Positions 7,164-13,298 of a stretch of 14,089 bases of DNA are shown piece by piece; position 1 is the stretch's first letter; each line of letters starts with the position of its first letter. Under the pieces are notes generated by a model, which was given only the letters and a program-made list of their open reading frames with translations, was not told where the DNA came from and did not search any database. The stretch is taken from NCBI GenBank assembly GCA_023663915.1, contig JAMPGN010000103.1, positions 1-14,089 on the forward strand, written 5' to 3'. The position numbers and the translations under genes were made by a program. Source of the stretch: Eubacterium sp. (GTDB lineage: Bacteria > Bacillota_A > Clostridia > Lachnospirales > Lachnospiraceae).

Positions 7164-8237
7164 TTAATCACCAAAGCTGATACCAACCATCTTAGCTTCT
7201 TTGACAATCGTCGCATCCGGCGCTACCATCTTAAGTTTGCCAGCCACTTCCTCAAGAGGCACTTTGACAACTTCCCTATTCTTATAGCCTACCATGAAGC
7301 CATATTCGCCTTTTAAGATCAGTTTGCCTGCCTCCGCGCCGAGTCTGGTTGCAAATACACGGTCATACGGGCACGGGCTGCCGCCACGCTGTGTATGTCC
7401 CGGAACAGTGACGCGCACTTCCTTGCCACTCTTTTTCTGAATCTTGTCCGCGATCTCATAAGAAACGGAAGGATACGGGTAATTCTTCATCTTCTCTTTA
7501 TATTCTTTCTTAGACAGTTTTGCATCTTCTTTGGAGATTGCACCTTCCGCCACTGCCATGATCGTAAACCTAGAACCTCTTGCCTCACGTTCATTGATCG
7601 CCTTGATCACTTTATCAATATCATAAGGAATCTCAGGAATCAAGATGATGTCTGCACCGCCTGCCATACCTGCATTGAGCGTAAGCCATCCTACTTTATG
7701 GCCCATTACTTCTACGATAAAGATACGTCCATGGGACGATGCTGTCGTATGGATACAGTCGATACAGTCTGTCGCAATATTGACCGCACTCTGGAAACCA
7801 AATGTCATGTCTGTGCCCCACAGATCATTATCGATCGTTTTCGGGAGCGTGACCACATTGAGTCCCTCTTCACGCAGCATATTTGCCGTTTTGTGTGTGC
7901 CATTACCGCCTAAGATTACCATGCAGTCCAGTTTTAATTTATAGTAGTTCTGTTTCATTGCCTCTACTTTGTCCAGACCGTTCTCGTCCGGCTCACGCAT
8001 CAGCTTGAAAGGTGTCCTGGAACTGCCAAGAATCGTGCCGCCCTTCGTCAGAATACCCGCAAAATCATGTCCGGTCAACATACGGAAATCACCGTAGATC
8101 AATCCTTTATAGCCGTCAATAAAACCGTAGATTTCAACGTCTTCTCCACTACAGGACAGACACTTCACTACGCCTCGCATTGCAGCATTCAACGCTTGGC
8201 AATCTCCACCACTAGTCAACATACCTATTCTCTTCAT
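7164..8237 (-). CDS. pfkA: 6-phosphofructokinase, group III type
   Basis: A 357-residue glycolytic enzyme phosphorylating fructose 6-phosphate to fructose 1,6-bisphosphate. Seen: SGGD near the N-terminus (residues 9-12), GGNGTHKTA (110-118), PKTIDND (132-138, with D136 as the expected catalytic base), R171, VEVMGHKVGW (175-184) and PGHTQRGGSP. The residue matching E. coli G104 is glycine (G113), which in this family favours ATP over pyrophosphate. The residue matching G124 is lysine (K133), as in group III mixed-substrate enzymes, so ATP is likely but pyrophosphate use cannot be excluded. The residue matching E. coli D103, a magnesium ligand, is asparagine (N112). I chose the ATG at 8237 because AGGAGG lies 7 bases upstream; the frame extends further but into the leader. 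It precedes dnaX by 11 bases. Confidence 0.9.
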   Translation of the reverse strand: MKRIGMLTSGGDCQALNAAMRGVVKCLSCSGEDVEIYGFIDGYKGLIYGDFRMLTGHDFAGILTKGGTILGSSRTPFKLMREPDENGLDKVEAMKQNYYKLKLDCMVILGGNGTHKTANMLREEGLNVVTLPKTIDNDLWGTDMTFGFQSAVNIATDCIDCIHTTASSHGRIFIVEVMGHKVGWLTLNAGMAGGADIILIPEIPYDIDKVIKAINEREARGSRFTIMAVAEGAISKEDAKLSKKEYKEKMKNYPYPSVSYEIADKIQKKSGKEVRVTVPGHTQRGGSPCPYDRVFATRLGAEAGKLILKGEYGFMVGYKNREVVKVPLEEVAGKLKMVAPDATIVKEAKMVGISFGD

Positions 8238-8277
8238 TGCATTTCCTCCTCGTTTTTGATATATAATACTATACCCC

Positions 8278-8361
8278 GCAGTGCGCTCGATTTCGCTTTG
8301 GCTTGGCTGCACTGCTCATTGCTTACGTGAACATTATATCTCATTTTTGAAATCATCACAA
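8278..8361 (-). promoter_or_regulatory. pfkA promoter and leader hairpin
   Basis: On the minus strand TTGTGA (8361-8356) is followed after 17 bases by a perfect TATAAT (8338-8333). Transcription should start near 8326, leaving a leader of about 90 bases. The leader contains an inverted repeat GCAGTGC / GCACTGC (8278-8284 and 8309-8315) enclosing a smaller CGA-TT-TCG element. Another 40 bases separate the hairpin from the pfkA start. The promoter call is strong; any regulatory role of the hairpin is inference. Confidence 0.7.
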
Positions 8362-8394
8362 CTGGTTCTTCGCTTGAGAAGTACAAATTAATTG

Positions 8395-8901
8395 TTACAT
8401 GGCTTCTGTTTCCTGTGTGCTTTGGCGGAGTTCTTTTTCTTGTTTGTTTCTTATTCTTAACTCCTTGAAAAAGGTTGTCAGCATGTGGGTGCATTCTTCG
8501 GCGAGCACTCCGCGTCTGACTTGGACTTGATGATTAAATTCGGGCATTTCTAATATGTTTAAGATGGAACCGCCGCATCCTGCCTTCGGGTTCATGCTGC
8601 CCATGACCACCTCTGTGACCCGCGCCTGTACGATCGCGCCTGCGCACATCTGGCATGGTTCTAATGTCACATACAGGGTACAACCTTCCAGCCGCCAGTC
8701 ACCCATTTTCTTACTTGCTTTGTTGATTGCGGTAATCTCAGCGTGGGCGAGTGTGTTCTTATCGGTGTTTCTTCGATTATATCCTCTGCCAATGATCTTG
8801 TCCTCATGAACAATCACGCAGCCGATCGGCACTTCTCCTAGTTCATATGCTTTTTTTGCCTGTTTTAAGGCTTCTTTCATATATTTTTCGTCCTGTGTCA
8901 T
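8395..8901 (-). CDS. tadA: tRNA-specific adenosine deaminase TadA
   Basis: A 168-residue zinc enzyme that converts A34 to inosine in the wobble position of tRNA-Arg(ACG). The deaminase core is clear: HAE at 53-55 (zinc ligand H53, proton shuttle E55) and PCxxC at 82-86 (zinc ligands C83 and C86), followed by the family-typical GSMNPKAGCGGSILNIL and the closing amphipathic helix (LTTFFKELRIRNK). I chose the ATG at 8901. A TTG at 8958 would lengthen it by 19 residues, but that stretch overlaps the divergent tRNA-Ser promoter and has no family match. The ribosome binding site is weak. It is the most upstream gene of the minus-strand cluster, 157 bases before pfkA, which has its own promoter. Confidence 0.95.
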   Translation of the reverse strand: MTQDEKYMKEALKQAKKAYELGEVPIGCVIVHEDKIIGRGYNRRNTDKNTLAHAEITAINKASKKMGDWRLEGCTLYVTLEPCQMCAGAIVQARVTEVVMGSMNPKAGCGGSILNILEMPEFNHQVQVRRGVLAEECTHMLTTFFKELRIRNKQEKELRQSTQETEAM

Positions 8902-8942
8902 AAGTTTTCGCCGCTCTCTATCAATATTTTTGTGAAAAACAG

Positions 8943-8971
8943 TGGACAATCGCCGCAATTCAAATTATAAT
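8943..8971 (+). promoter_or_regulatory. tRNA-Ser promoter
   Basis: TGGACA (8943-8948), a 17-base spacer and TATAAT (8966-8971) form a near-perfect sigma-A promoter. Transcription would begin around 8978, a few bases before the mature tRNA. On the opposite strand TTGTCC (8949-8944) with a weak -10 (TATTGA, 8926-8921) could serve tadA, so the two -35 elements may be back to back. Confidence 0.8.
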
Positions 8972-8982
8972 CTTATTGTTAC

Positions 8983-9068
8983 GGAGTTGTATCGAAGTGG
9001 TCATAACGGGGCGCACTCGAAATGCGTTAGCCCTCCGGGGCACGAGGGTTCGAATCCCTCCAACTCCG
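8983..9068 (+). tRNA. tRNA-Ser (anticodon CGA)
   Basis: An 86-base class II tRNA. The acceptor stem pairs GGAGTTG (8983-8989) with CAACTCC (9061-9067), followed by the discriminator G at 9068. The anticodon stem GCGCA / TGCGT encloses the loop CTCGAAA with anticodon CGA at 9018-9020, which reads UCG codons. A long variable arm (GCCC-TCC-GGGGC) and the T arm GAGGG-TTCGAAT-CCCTC are present. The 3' CCA is not encoded and must be added by enzyme. Confidence 0.97.
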
Positions 9069-9070
9069 CT

Positions 9071-9445
9071 TTAAGCATCGGATGATCTTTCCGATGCTTT
9101 TTCATTTTTAGTTGCTTGTCTATTGTTTTCACCCCATACACACATCTGATCCAAAACGTCCATCAGAGATTTTCCCCTGTCGCTGAGGCTATACTCAACT
9201 TTTGGTGGTATCTGAGGATATTCTTTTCTGATAATGAGCCGGTCTGCTTCCAACTCTTTCAGATTGGCGCTGAGTGTCTTGTCCGACACGTTTTTCAGAT
9301 ACCGCTTCAACTCATTGAACCTTACAACCTCAAACTCCATCAGGCAGTAAAGAATAACCATCTTGTGTTTGCCCGATATAAGCGACAGCGTATAACTGAA
9401 TCCTGTATCTTCAAAATTTGCCTCTTTAATATAATTCTTTATCAT
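9071..9445 (-). CDS. HxlR-family winged-helix regulator
   Basis: A 124-residue DNA-binding transcription factor of the HxlR (MarR-like) family. The winged helix runs through LSLISGKHKMVILYCL, VRFNELKRYLKNVSDKTLSANLKELEADRLI and the hallmark wing PPKVEYSLSDRGKSL (80-94). The normally near-invariant tryptophan of the GKWK motif is histidine here (H27). I chose the ATG at 9445 because AGGA lies nine bases upstream; a TTG at 9484 has no ribosome binding site. It is divergent from a flavin reductase gene across 107 bases, which suggests it controls that gene and itself. Cysteines C34 and C102 are present, but there is no N-terminal cysteine of the kind used by YodB/HypR redox sensors, so the signal is unknown. 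Its last codons lie in the tRNA-Ser terminator. Confidence 0.88.
   Translation of the reverse strand: MIKNYIKEANFEDTGFSYTLSLISGKHKMVILYCLMEFEVVRFNELKRYLKNVSDKTLSANLKELEADRLIIRKEYPQIPPKVEYSLSDRGKSLMDVLDQMCVWGENNRQATKNEKASERSSDA
9073..9102 (+). terminator. tRNA-Ser terminator within the hxlR tail
   Basis: A perfect ten-base stem AAGCATCGGA / TCCGATGCTT (9073-9082 and 9090-9099) with a seven-base loop runs straight into TTTTT on the plus strand, four bases after the tRNA ends. On the minus strand it lacks a T run. The same bases are the last coding bases of the HxlR gene. Confidence 0.85.
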
Positions 9446-9496
9446 TTGATGCTTTCCTTTAAGATAGTACTTGTATTTTTTCAATTACCAGTTAAA

Positions 9497-9525
9497 ATTA
9501 TAGATAACAAAATATATTTTGTCAA
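9497..9525 (-). promoter_or_regulatory. hxlR promoter with palindromic operator
   Basis: On the minus strand TTGACA (9525-9520), 17 bases, TATAAT (9502-9497) is a perfect sigma-A promoter for the HxlR gene. A 16-base perfect palindrome ACAAAATATATTTTGT (9507-9522) covers the end of the -35 and most of the spacer, so a bound dimer would block RNA polymerase. That position fits autorepression. I see no equally clear promoter for the divergent flavin reductase; TATATT at 9513-9518 is a possible -10 overlapping the same palindrome. Confidence 0.75.
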
Positions 9526-9552
9526 TCCAATACAAAAAGTGAGGTATGAGCG

Positions 9553-10119
9553 ATGAGAAAGAAACTCAACATAACGGAAGGAATTTTCCCAATGCCGGTT
9601 CTAATGGTAGCAGCCTACAACGAAGATGGAAGCGTCAATGTCATGAATGCCGCATGGGGTACTATGCAGGAGAGAGATAAGGTAGCACTCAATTTAACGG
9701 AAACGCATAAAACGGTCAAGAATATCAAGGCAAGGGGCGCTTTTACGGTAAGCATTGCCGATGCCGCCCATGTAGTCGAGGCAGATTATTTCGGCGTTGA
9801 ATCGGGTAATCATGTTCCGAACAAGTTTGAGAACAGCGGACTCACCGCAAGTAAATCGGAAATGGTAGATGCTCCGATCATCAATGAATTTCCGCTCTGT
9901 TTGGAATGTGAGTTCATTGAATACCAAGACGGGGAATATGGGTGCGGTGTCATCGGGAAAGTTGTGAATGTCACAGCAGACGAAAGCGTTATCGTTGATG
10001 GCAAAATCGATATGTCTCTGGTAAACGCCATTGCTTTTGATCCCTATACCCACGGATATTATAAGGTGTCCGAGAGGGTGGGCGAAGCATTTAAAGATGG
10101 GGTGCGGCTCAAGAAATAG
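9553..10119 (+). CDS. Flavoredoxin-like flavin reductase
   Basis: A 188-residue cytoplasmic flavoprotein of the flavin reductase / FMN-binding split-barrel family. Typical stretches are PMPVLMVAAYNEDGSVNVMNAAWGT near the N-terminus, VALNLTETHKTVKNIKARGAFTVSIAD in the flavin-binding core, DYFGVESGNHVPNKFENSGLT, and CLECEFIEYQDGEYGCGVIGKVVNV. Members pass electrons between NAD(P)H or ferredoxin-type donors and flavins; the exact partner is not visible. The ATG at 9553 has GAGGT eight bases upstream. It is divergent from the HxlR gene, whose family often controls such redox genes, so induction by electrophile or redox stress is plausible but inferred. A bidirectional terminator follows 48 bases after the stop. 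Confidence 0.88.
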   Translation: MRKKLNITEGIFPMPVLMVAAYNEDGSVNVMNAAWGTMQERDKVALNLTETHKTVKNIKARGAFTVSIADAAHVVEADYFGVESGNHVPNKFENSGLTASKSEMVDAPIINEFPLCLECEFIEYQDGEYGCGVIGKVVNVTADESVIVDGKIDMSLVNAIAFDPYTHGYYKVSERVGEAFKDGVRLKK

Positions 10120-10167
10120 TACAGATGTAACACCTTCGCAACGATATCATCACCATCAGAATCCATT

Positions 10168-10203
10168 AAAAAGCGCCGGACATTTCTATATCCAGCGCTT
10201 TTT
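10168..10203. terminator. Bidirectional intrinsic terminator
   Basis: AAAAAGCGC (10168-10176) pairs with GCGCTTTTT (10195-10203), with three further inner pairs GGA / TCC and a ten-base loop. The A run on one side and T run on the other make it work for both strands. It sits between the flavin reductase gene (plus) and the three-gene minus-strand operon ending at 10313. The remaining bases from 10204 to 10312 show nothing else. Confidence 0.9.
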
Positions 10204-10312
10204 ATTCTATAATGTTTACTTAAAAAAGAATAATAATCTCGTCGCCTCTCACTCCTCATGGCATCGCGTTAACTTTGCCAATTATATTTCTGCCATATTT
10301 TACCACATCTTT

Positions 10313-10846
10313 TTAATCAGCAAATATTATTTTCCCTGCCTGAAAAGCCAATAGCATCAGCTCAATGGATTGTGCGTCACATTTTCTGAATTTCAAATAA
10401 TAATACAGCGTATCCAGAAAATTCTTAAACGCAATACTCTTTTCTTCAATGATAGGTTTATTAATCTCCTCTCCCAGCATAAAACTGGTCAATCTGGTCA
10501 AAAGGAATTTCTCATTCACATAAAGCATCCTATCATCTTCAATTTGCTGCTTTAACTGGATCGGTTTTCTCTTGAGTAACCAAAACGTTTCATATGCTTT
10601 AATCTTAATTTCATTCACATGCTCTATTTTCTGATAGTCTTTGAGACGTTGTATATCAGAGAAATAATCCATAATGGCATGTGTCAATGCCATCTCGTGA
10701 ACATATGCAATTTCCTCCAGCCTGCGAGCTTTCAAAAAATCAATCATTTCCTGACTGATCTGCTCGATACGGCTTTCAATCACATCTGGTTTTACCAGGG
10801 AAACCAGTTCGTCATAATTAATATATGTGTTTTCAATATTATTCAT
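10313..10846 (-). CDS. Unknown helical protein, third gene of the SAS operon
   Basis: A 177-residue protein I do not recognise. It has no signal peptide or membrane segment and is rich in Glu, Lys, Ile and Leu. Its composition suggests an almost wholly helical fold, with amphipathic stretches such as VIESRIEQISQEMIDFLKARRLEEIA and IKAYETFWLLKRKPIQLKQQIEDD. I chose the ATG at 10846, with GAAGTGA five bases upstream; a GTG at 10855 is too close to the same site. Its first eight bases overlap the end of the 73-residue gene (ATGAATAA), which indicates translational coupling. It ends before a shared bidirectional terminator. From its place beside a RelA/SpoT-domain enzyme it could be an antitoxin, a regulator or a structural partner; none is shown by sequence. 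Confidence 0.75.
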   Translation of the reverse strand: MNNIENTYINYDELVSLVKPDVIESRIEQISQEMIDFLKARRLEEIAYVHEMALTHAIMDYFSDIQRLKDYQKIEHVNEIKIKAYETFWLLKRKPIQLKQQIEDDRMLYVNEKFLLTRLTSFMLGEEINKPIIEEKSIAFKNFLDTLYYYLKFRKCDAQSIELMLLAFQAGKIIFAD

Positions 10847-11060
10847 AACGATCACTTCCTGTCAATTCGTAAACCATAGAACAGTTTTTCGTAGGAAGAA
10901 AGTCACGATAGATTTGACGTTCCCTTTTTTCAACTTCTCCCGTATGAATACGCGAGCTGTTTCCAAGCTTGTGGTTGCGAATCTTCCCGCTATTGATCAG
11001 CCTCATACCATTTTGAGCAATCTCCTTTGCAAGTCCTGCCTGCACTTTGTTGGCATCCAT
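10839..11060 (-). CDS. Unknown 73-residue basic protein, second gene of the SAS operon
   Basis: A small protein I do not recognise. It starts MDANKVQAGLAKEIAQNGM, likely an amphipathic helix, followed by a basic middle (GKIRNHKLGNSSR, VEKRERQIYRDF) and the tail ELTGSDRYE. It has no membrane segment. The start is secure: GGAGGA lies five bases before the ATG, inside the 11-base gap after the RelA/SpoT gene. Its stop overlaps the next start. Strong ribosome binding and tight coupling on both sides make it a real gene despite its size. A small cytoplasmic protein next to a nucleotidyltransferase is the usual arrangement for an antitoxin, but it could equally be an accessory factor. Confidence 0.8.
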   Translation of the reverse strand: MDANKVQAGLAKEIAQNGMRLINSGKIRNHKLGNSSRIHTGEVEKRERQIYRDFLPTKNCSMVYELTGSDRYE

Positions 11061-11071
11061 CTTTCTCCTCC

Positions 11072-12007
11072 TTATTCCTCCTGCACTGTTTCCAAACAGT
11101 CATTGAAAGTTTCCATTACCTTCCTGCTGCCAGTTTTCTTATAAATATCATCTTGTCCGACTGGTTTATCCTTATTCCGCACATTTTCATTTTTATCTTT
11201 TTTCACATCACTTTGATGCGGGATCCGTTCCACTTCAATTTGCTTTAAACGGTGAAAAAAACCACCCATTTCATCTGCCAAGCCACACAACCTATTCAGC
11301 AATTCTGTATACTCTTTCAAGATTGGATCATTCTTATAATATGGATATACAATGGCATGGTCAATCTCGCCCCATCCCTCTTCAAACAGGGTTCTGACCT
11401 GTATTTCCAGATATACCCCTTCATATTTAATAATATAATGGACTGACCGATAATTCCTGCCATCTATAATATGACCCGGCGAAAGAATACCTTCATATAT
11501 TTCACGTGAATCACCATTTCTGATATGAACCTTAGGTTCTTCGGCAATATAATTATGTTTTATATTATCATCAAAATCCCTGATACAGTCCTTAATATAA
11601 TATCTTACATCATTCTCAAAAACAGAAGTAATGTACCTATGAAATTCTTTCCAATCTTCCTTAAAAAGAATGAGGCATCTTATTCCTATCAAATCAGTAA
11701 TGAATTTTTCATAATTTGTCGTGTCAAGCTGTTGATACTTCATTGCATTTTCTTGCTTTTTCCGTACTATCTTCTCAAGTAAGTGCTCTGCATCCTTCAC
11801 TCTGGAACGAACCGTGTGTACACTAATTTTATGAATATCTTTCAGATAATTATTCGTAAACTTCGTCAATATATTCTCATATTTATTAATTTTATTCTGG
11901 TCAAAATCTTGATAAATAATACAAAGTTCATCCCACGATATTTCCGCTGCCCGGAATGACTCCTCCGTAATATTATATTTTTCAAGAAATTCTTCTTTTG
12001 CAATCAA
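11072..12007 (-). CDS. RelA/SpoT-domain nucleotidyltransferase
   Basis: A 311-residue protein with a RelA/SpoT synthetase domain at about 60-260. Conserved elements: RSRVKDAEHLLEKI (67-80), DLIGIR (105-110, with the metal-binding aspartate D105), YRSVH (186-190) and EIQVRTLFEEGWGEIDH (201-217, with the catalytic glutamate E201). The synthetase core therefore looks intact. There is no HD hydrolase, TGS or ACT domain, so this is a small stand-alone enzyme. It may make (p)ppGpp or ppApp, or pyrophosphorylate tRNA 3' ends as toxSAS enzymes do. The first 60 residues and a charged C-terminal tail are outside the core. The start is TTG at 12007, chosen because GAGG lies seven bases upstream and the next ATG falls inside the domain. 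It leads an AT-rich operon with two unrecognised genes. Confidence 0.87.
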   Translation of the reverse strand: MIAKEEFLEKYNITEESFRAAEISWDELCIIYQDFDQNKINKYENILTKFTNNYLKDIHKISVHTVRSRVKDAEHLLEKIVRKKQENAMKYQQLDTTNYEKFITDLIGIRCLILFKEDWKEFHRYITSVFENDVRYYIKDCIRDFDDNIKHNYIAEEPKVHIRNGDSREIYEGILSPGHIIDGRNYRSVHYIIKYEGVYLEIQVRTLFEEGWGEIDHAIVYPYYKNDPILKEYTELLNRLCGLADEMGGFFHRLKQIEVERIPHQSDVKKDKNENVRNKDKPVGQDDIYKKTGSRKVMETFNDCLETVQEE

Positions 12008-12041
12008 AACGCTACCTCTATTATAATACTAACAAATTTCT

Positions 12042-12111
12042 ATAGGAAAGACAAATTTTATTTTCCTATCAACTTAATCCTTAGTTTAACACAGGAATAT
12101 CTTCCATGCAA
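12042..12111 (-). promoter_or_regulatory. SAS-operon promoter and inverted repeat
   Basis: On the minus strand TTGCAT (12111-12106), 17 bases, and an extended -10 TGT-TAAACT (12091-12083) form a moderate promoter, with the start near 12076. Just downstream, ATAGGAAA (12042-12049) and TTTCCTAT (12062-12069) form a perfect 8-12-8 inverted repeat with 20 bases between half-site centres, two helical turns. It could be an operator for autoregulation or a hairpin in the message leader. Confidence 0.45.
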
Positions 12112-12119
12112 CCGCTTTC

Positions 12120-12175
12120 TTAACGCCTTTTTAACATTACCCCCTGTTTCCCTTTGATACGAAAAAAGGTATAAT
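12120..12175 (+). promoter_or_regulatory. Two-component operon promoter with PhoB/PhoP-type box
   Basis: TTAACG (12120-12125), five bases, TTAACA (12131-12136) is an 11-base-spaced direct repeat, the pattern bound by OmpR/PhoB-family regulators (B. subtilis PhoP sites read TTnACA-N5-TTnACA). A perfect TATAAT (12170-12175) follows, with a poor -35 (TTTCCC at 12147-12152), as expected of an activated promoter. AGGAGG (12185-12190) is the ribosome binding site of the kinase gene. Confidence 0.5.
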
Positions 12176-12198
12176 GAGCGTTACAGGAGGCTCAAATC

Positions 12199-13275
12199 AT
12201 GCCCGCAAATATCAAACAGGCTTTTACTCTCAAAAATATCATAATCACGCTGTCCGGTCTGGCGGTTGCAACGCTCTTTGCTTTCCTCTTCTTCTACCAT
12301 GTACCGGAAAATTCGGGAAATATTGCACTGATCTATATTCTTGCACTTATCATTATTGTCCGTTACACGGACGGTTATCTGCCGGGGCTAATCTCTTCCG
12401 TGGTCGCCGTCGTCTGCGTAAATTTTCTGTTCACTTATCCATATTTTGAACTGAATTTTACACTTTCCGGCTATCCCGTCACTTTTCTGGAAATGCTTGG
12501 CGTCACGCTTCTCACAAGCACCATGACAACCAACATGAAGCAACAAGCGCAGATGATCGCTGAGAAAGACAAACTTCTATCGGAGACTGAGAAGGAAAAG
12601 ATGCGCGCTAATCTTCTGCGCGCCATATCCCATGATCTCCGCACTCCGTTGACAGGGATCATCGGTGCCAGTTCTTCCTATCTGGACAACAATGAATTGC
12701 TTGCAGACGAGGAGAAAGTTGCCATCGTCACCCATATTCATGAGGATGCCAACTGGCTTTTAAATATGGTGGAGAATCTACTGTCTGTAACCCGCATCGA
12801 AGGTCAGACTTCCGCCGTCAAAAAGACCGACGAATCCGTGGAAGAGATCGTCTCTGCTGCCATGAACCGACTGAAAAAGAGACTGCCAGAAGCCTCGATC
12901 AGTGTTTCCGTCCCCGACGAACCGTTGATTCTGCCCATGGATGCCATTCTCATTGAGCAAGTACTTCTCAATCTGTTGGAAAATGCCATGATTCATTCGC
13001 AGAGTTGTCAGCCGATTCTTTGCTATGTCGACCACGATCCGGCAAATGTAACTTTCCATGTCAAAGATTATGGCATCGGCATCGACCCGGATCGTTTAAA
13101 AAATATTTTTGACGGCAATTCTTATATTGGAAATAGCGTGCCCGACTCCAACAAAGGCATGGGAATCGGGCTATCCATATGCAAGACAATCATCACCGCG
13201 CACAACGGCACGATCAAGGCAAGGAACCACGACCAGGGCGCGGAATTTTATTTTACTCTGCCGAAAGGGGATTAA
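12199..13275 (+). CDS. KdpD-type sensor histidine kinase lacking the cytoplasmic N-terminus
   Basis: A 358-residue membrane kinase that phosphorylates the response regulator encoded next to it. Four transmembrane helices lie at about 13-33, 41-55, 61-80 and 93-110, matching the DUF4118 region of KdpD. The H-box follows with the phospho-acceptor H145 ([13 protein letters not shown]), then the N-box around N262 ([14 protein letters not shown]), G1 at 290-294 (DYGIGI) and G2 at 320-325 (GMGIGL). Full KdpD is near 900 residues; the large KdpD/Usp input domains and the GAF region are missing, so this is a short form. The ATG at 12199 has AGGAGG eight bases upstream. No kdpFABC potassium pump is in the window, so the signal and targets are unknown. 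Confidence 0.92.
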   Translation: MPANIKQAFTLKNIIITLSGLAVATLFAFLFFYHVPENSGNIALIYILALIIIVRYTDGYLPGLISSVVAVVCVNFLFTYPYFELNFTLSGYPVTFLEMLGVTLLTSTMTTNMKQQAQMIAEKDKLLSETEKEKMRANLLRAISHDLRTPLTGIIGASSSYLDNNELLADEEKVAIVTHIHEDANWLLNMVENLLSVTRIEGQTSAVKKTDESVEEIVSAAMNRLKKRLPEASISVSVPDEPLILPMDAILIEQVLLNLLENAMIHSQSCQPILCYVDHDPANVTFHVKDYGIGIDPDRLKNIFDGNSYIGNSVPDSNKGMGIGLSICKTIITAHNGTIKARNHDQGAEFYFTLPKGD

Positions 13276-13298
13276 GGTACAGAAGGGAGGATTCCATC

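Noticed and set aside
8238..8312. Longer pfkA start
   Set aside because: The added residues come from the untranslated leader with its hairpin; the ATG at 8237 has AGGAGG seven bases upstream and begins the family-typical sequence.
8234..8494. Minus-strand open frame of 86 codons between tadA and pfkA
   Set aside because: It overlaps the end of tadA in another frame and covers the pfkA promoter and leader.
9044..9068. Attachment site for an integrated element at the tRNA-Ser 3' end
   Set aside because: I see no second copy of the tRNA 3' end and no integrase gene in the window, so integration remains only a suggestion.
12020..12025. TATAAT on the minus strand just before the RelA/SpoT-domain gene as its promoter
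   Set aside because: A start six to seven bases downstream would fall within or past the ribosome binding site, and no -35 lies at the right distance; the upstream extended -10 is preferred.
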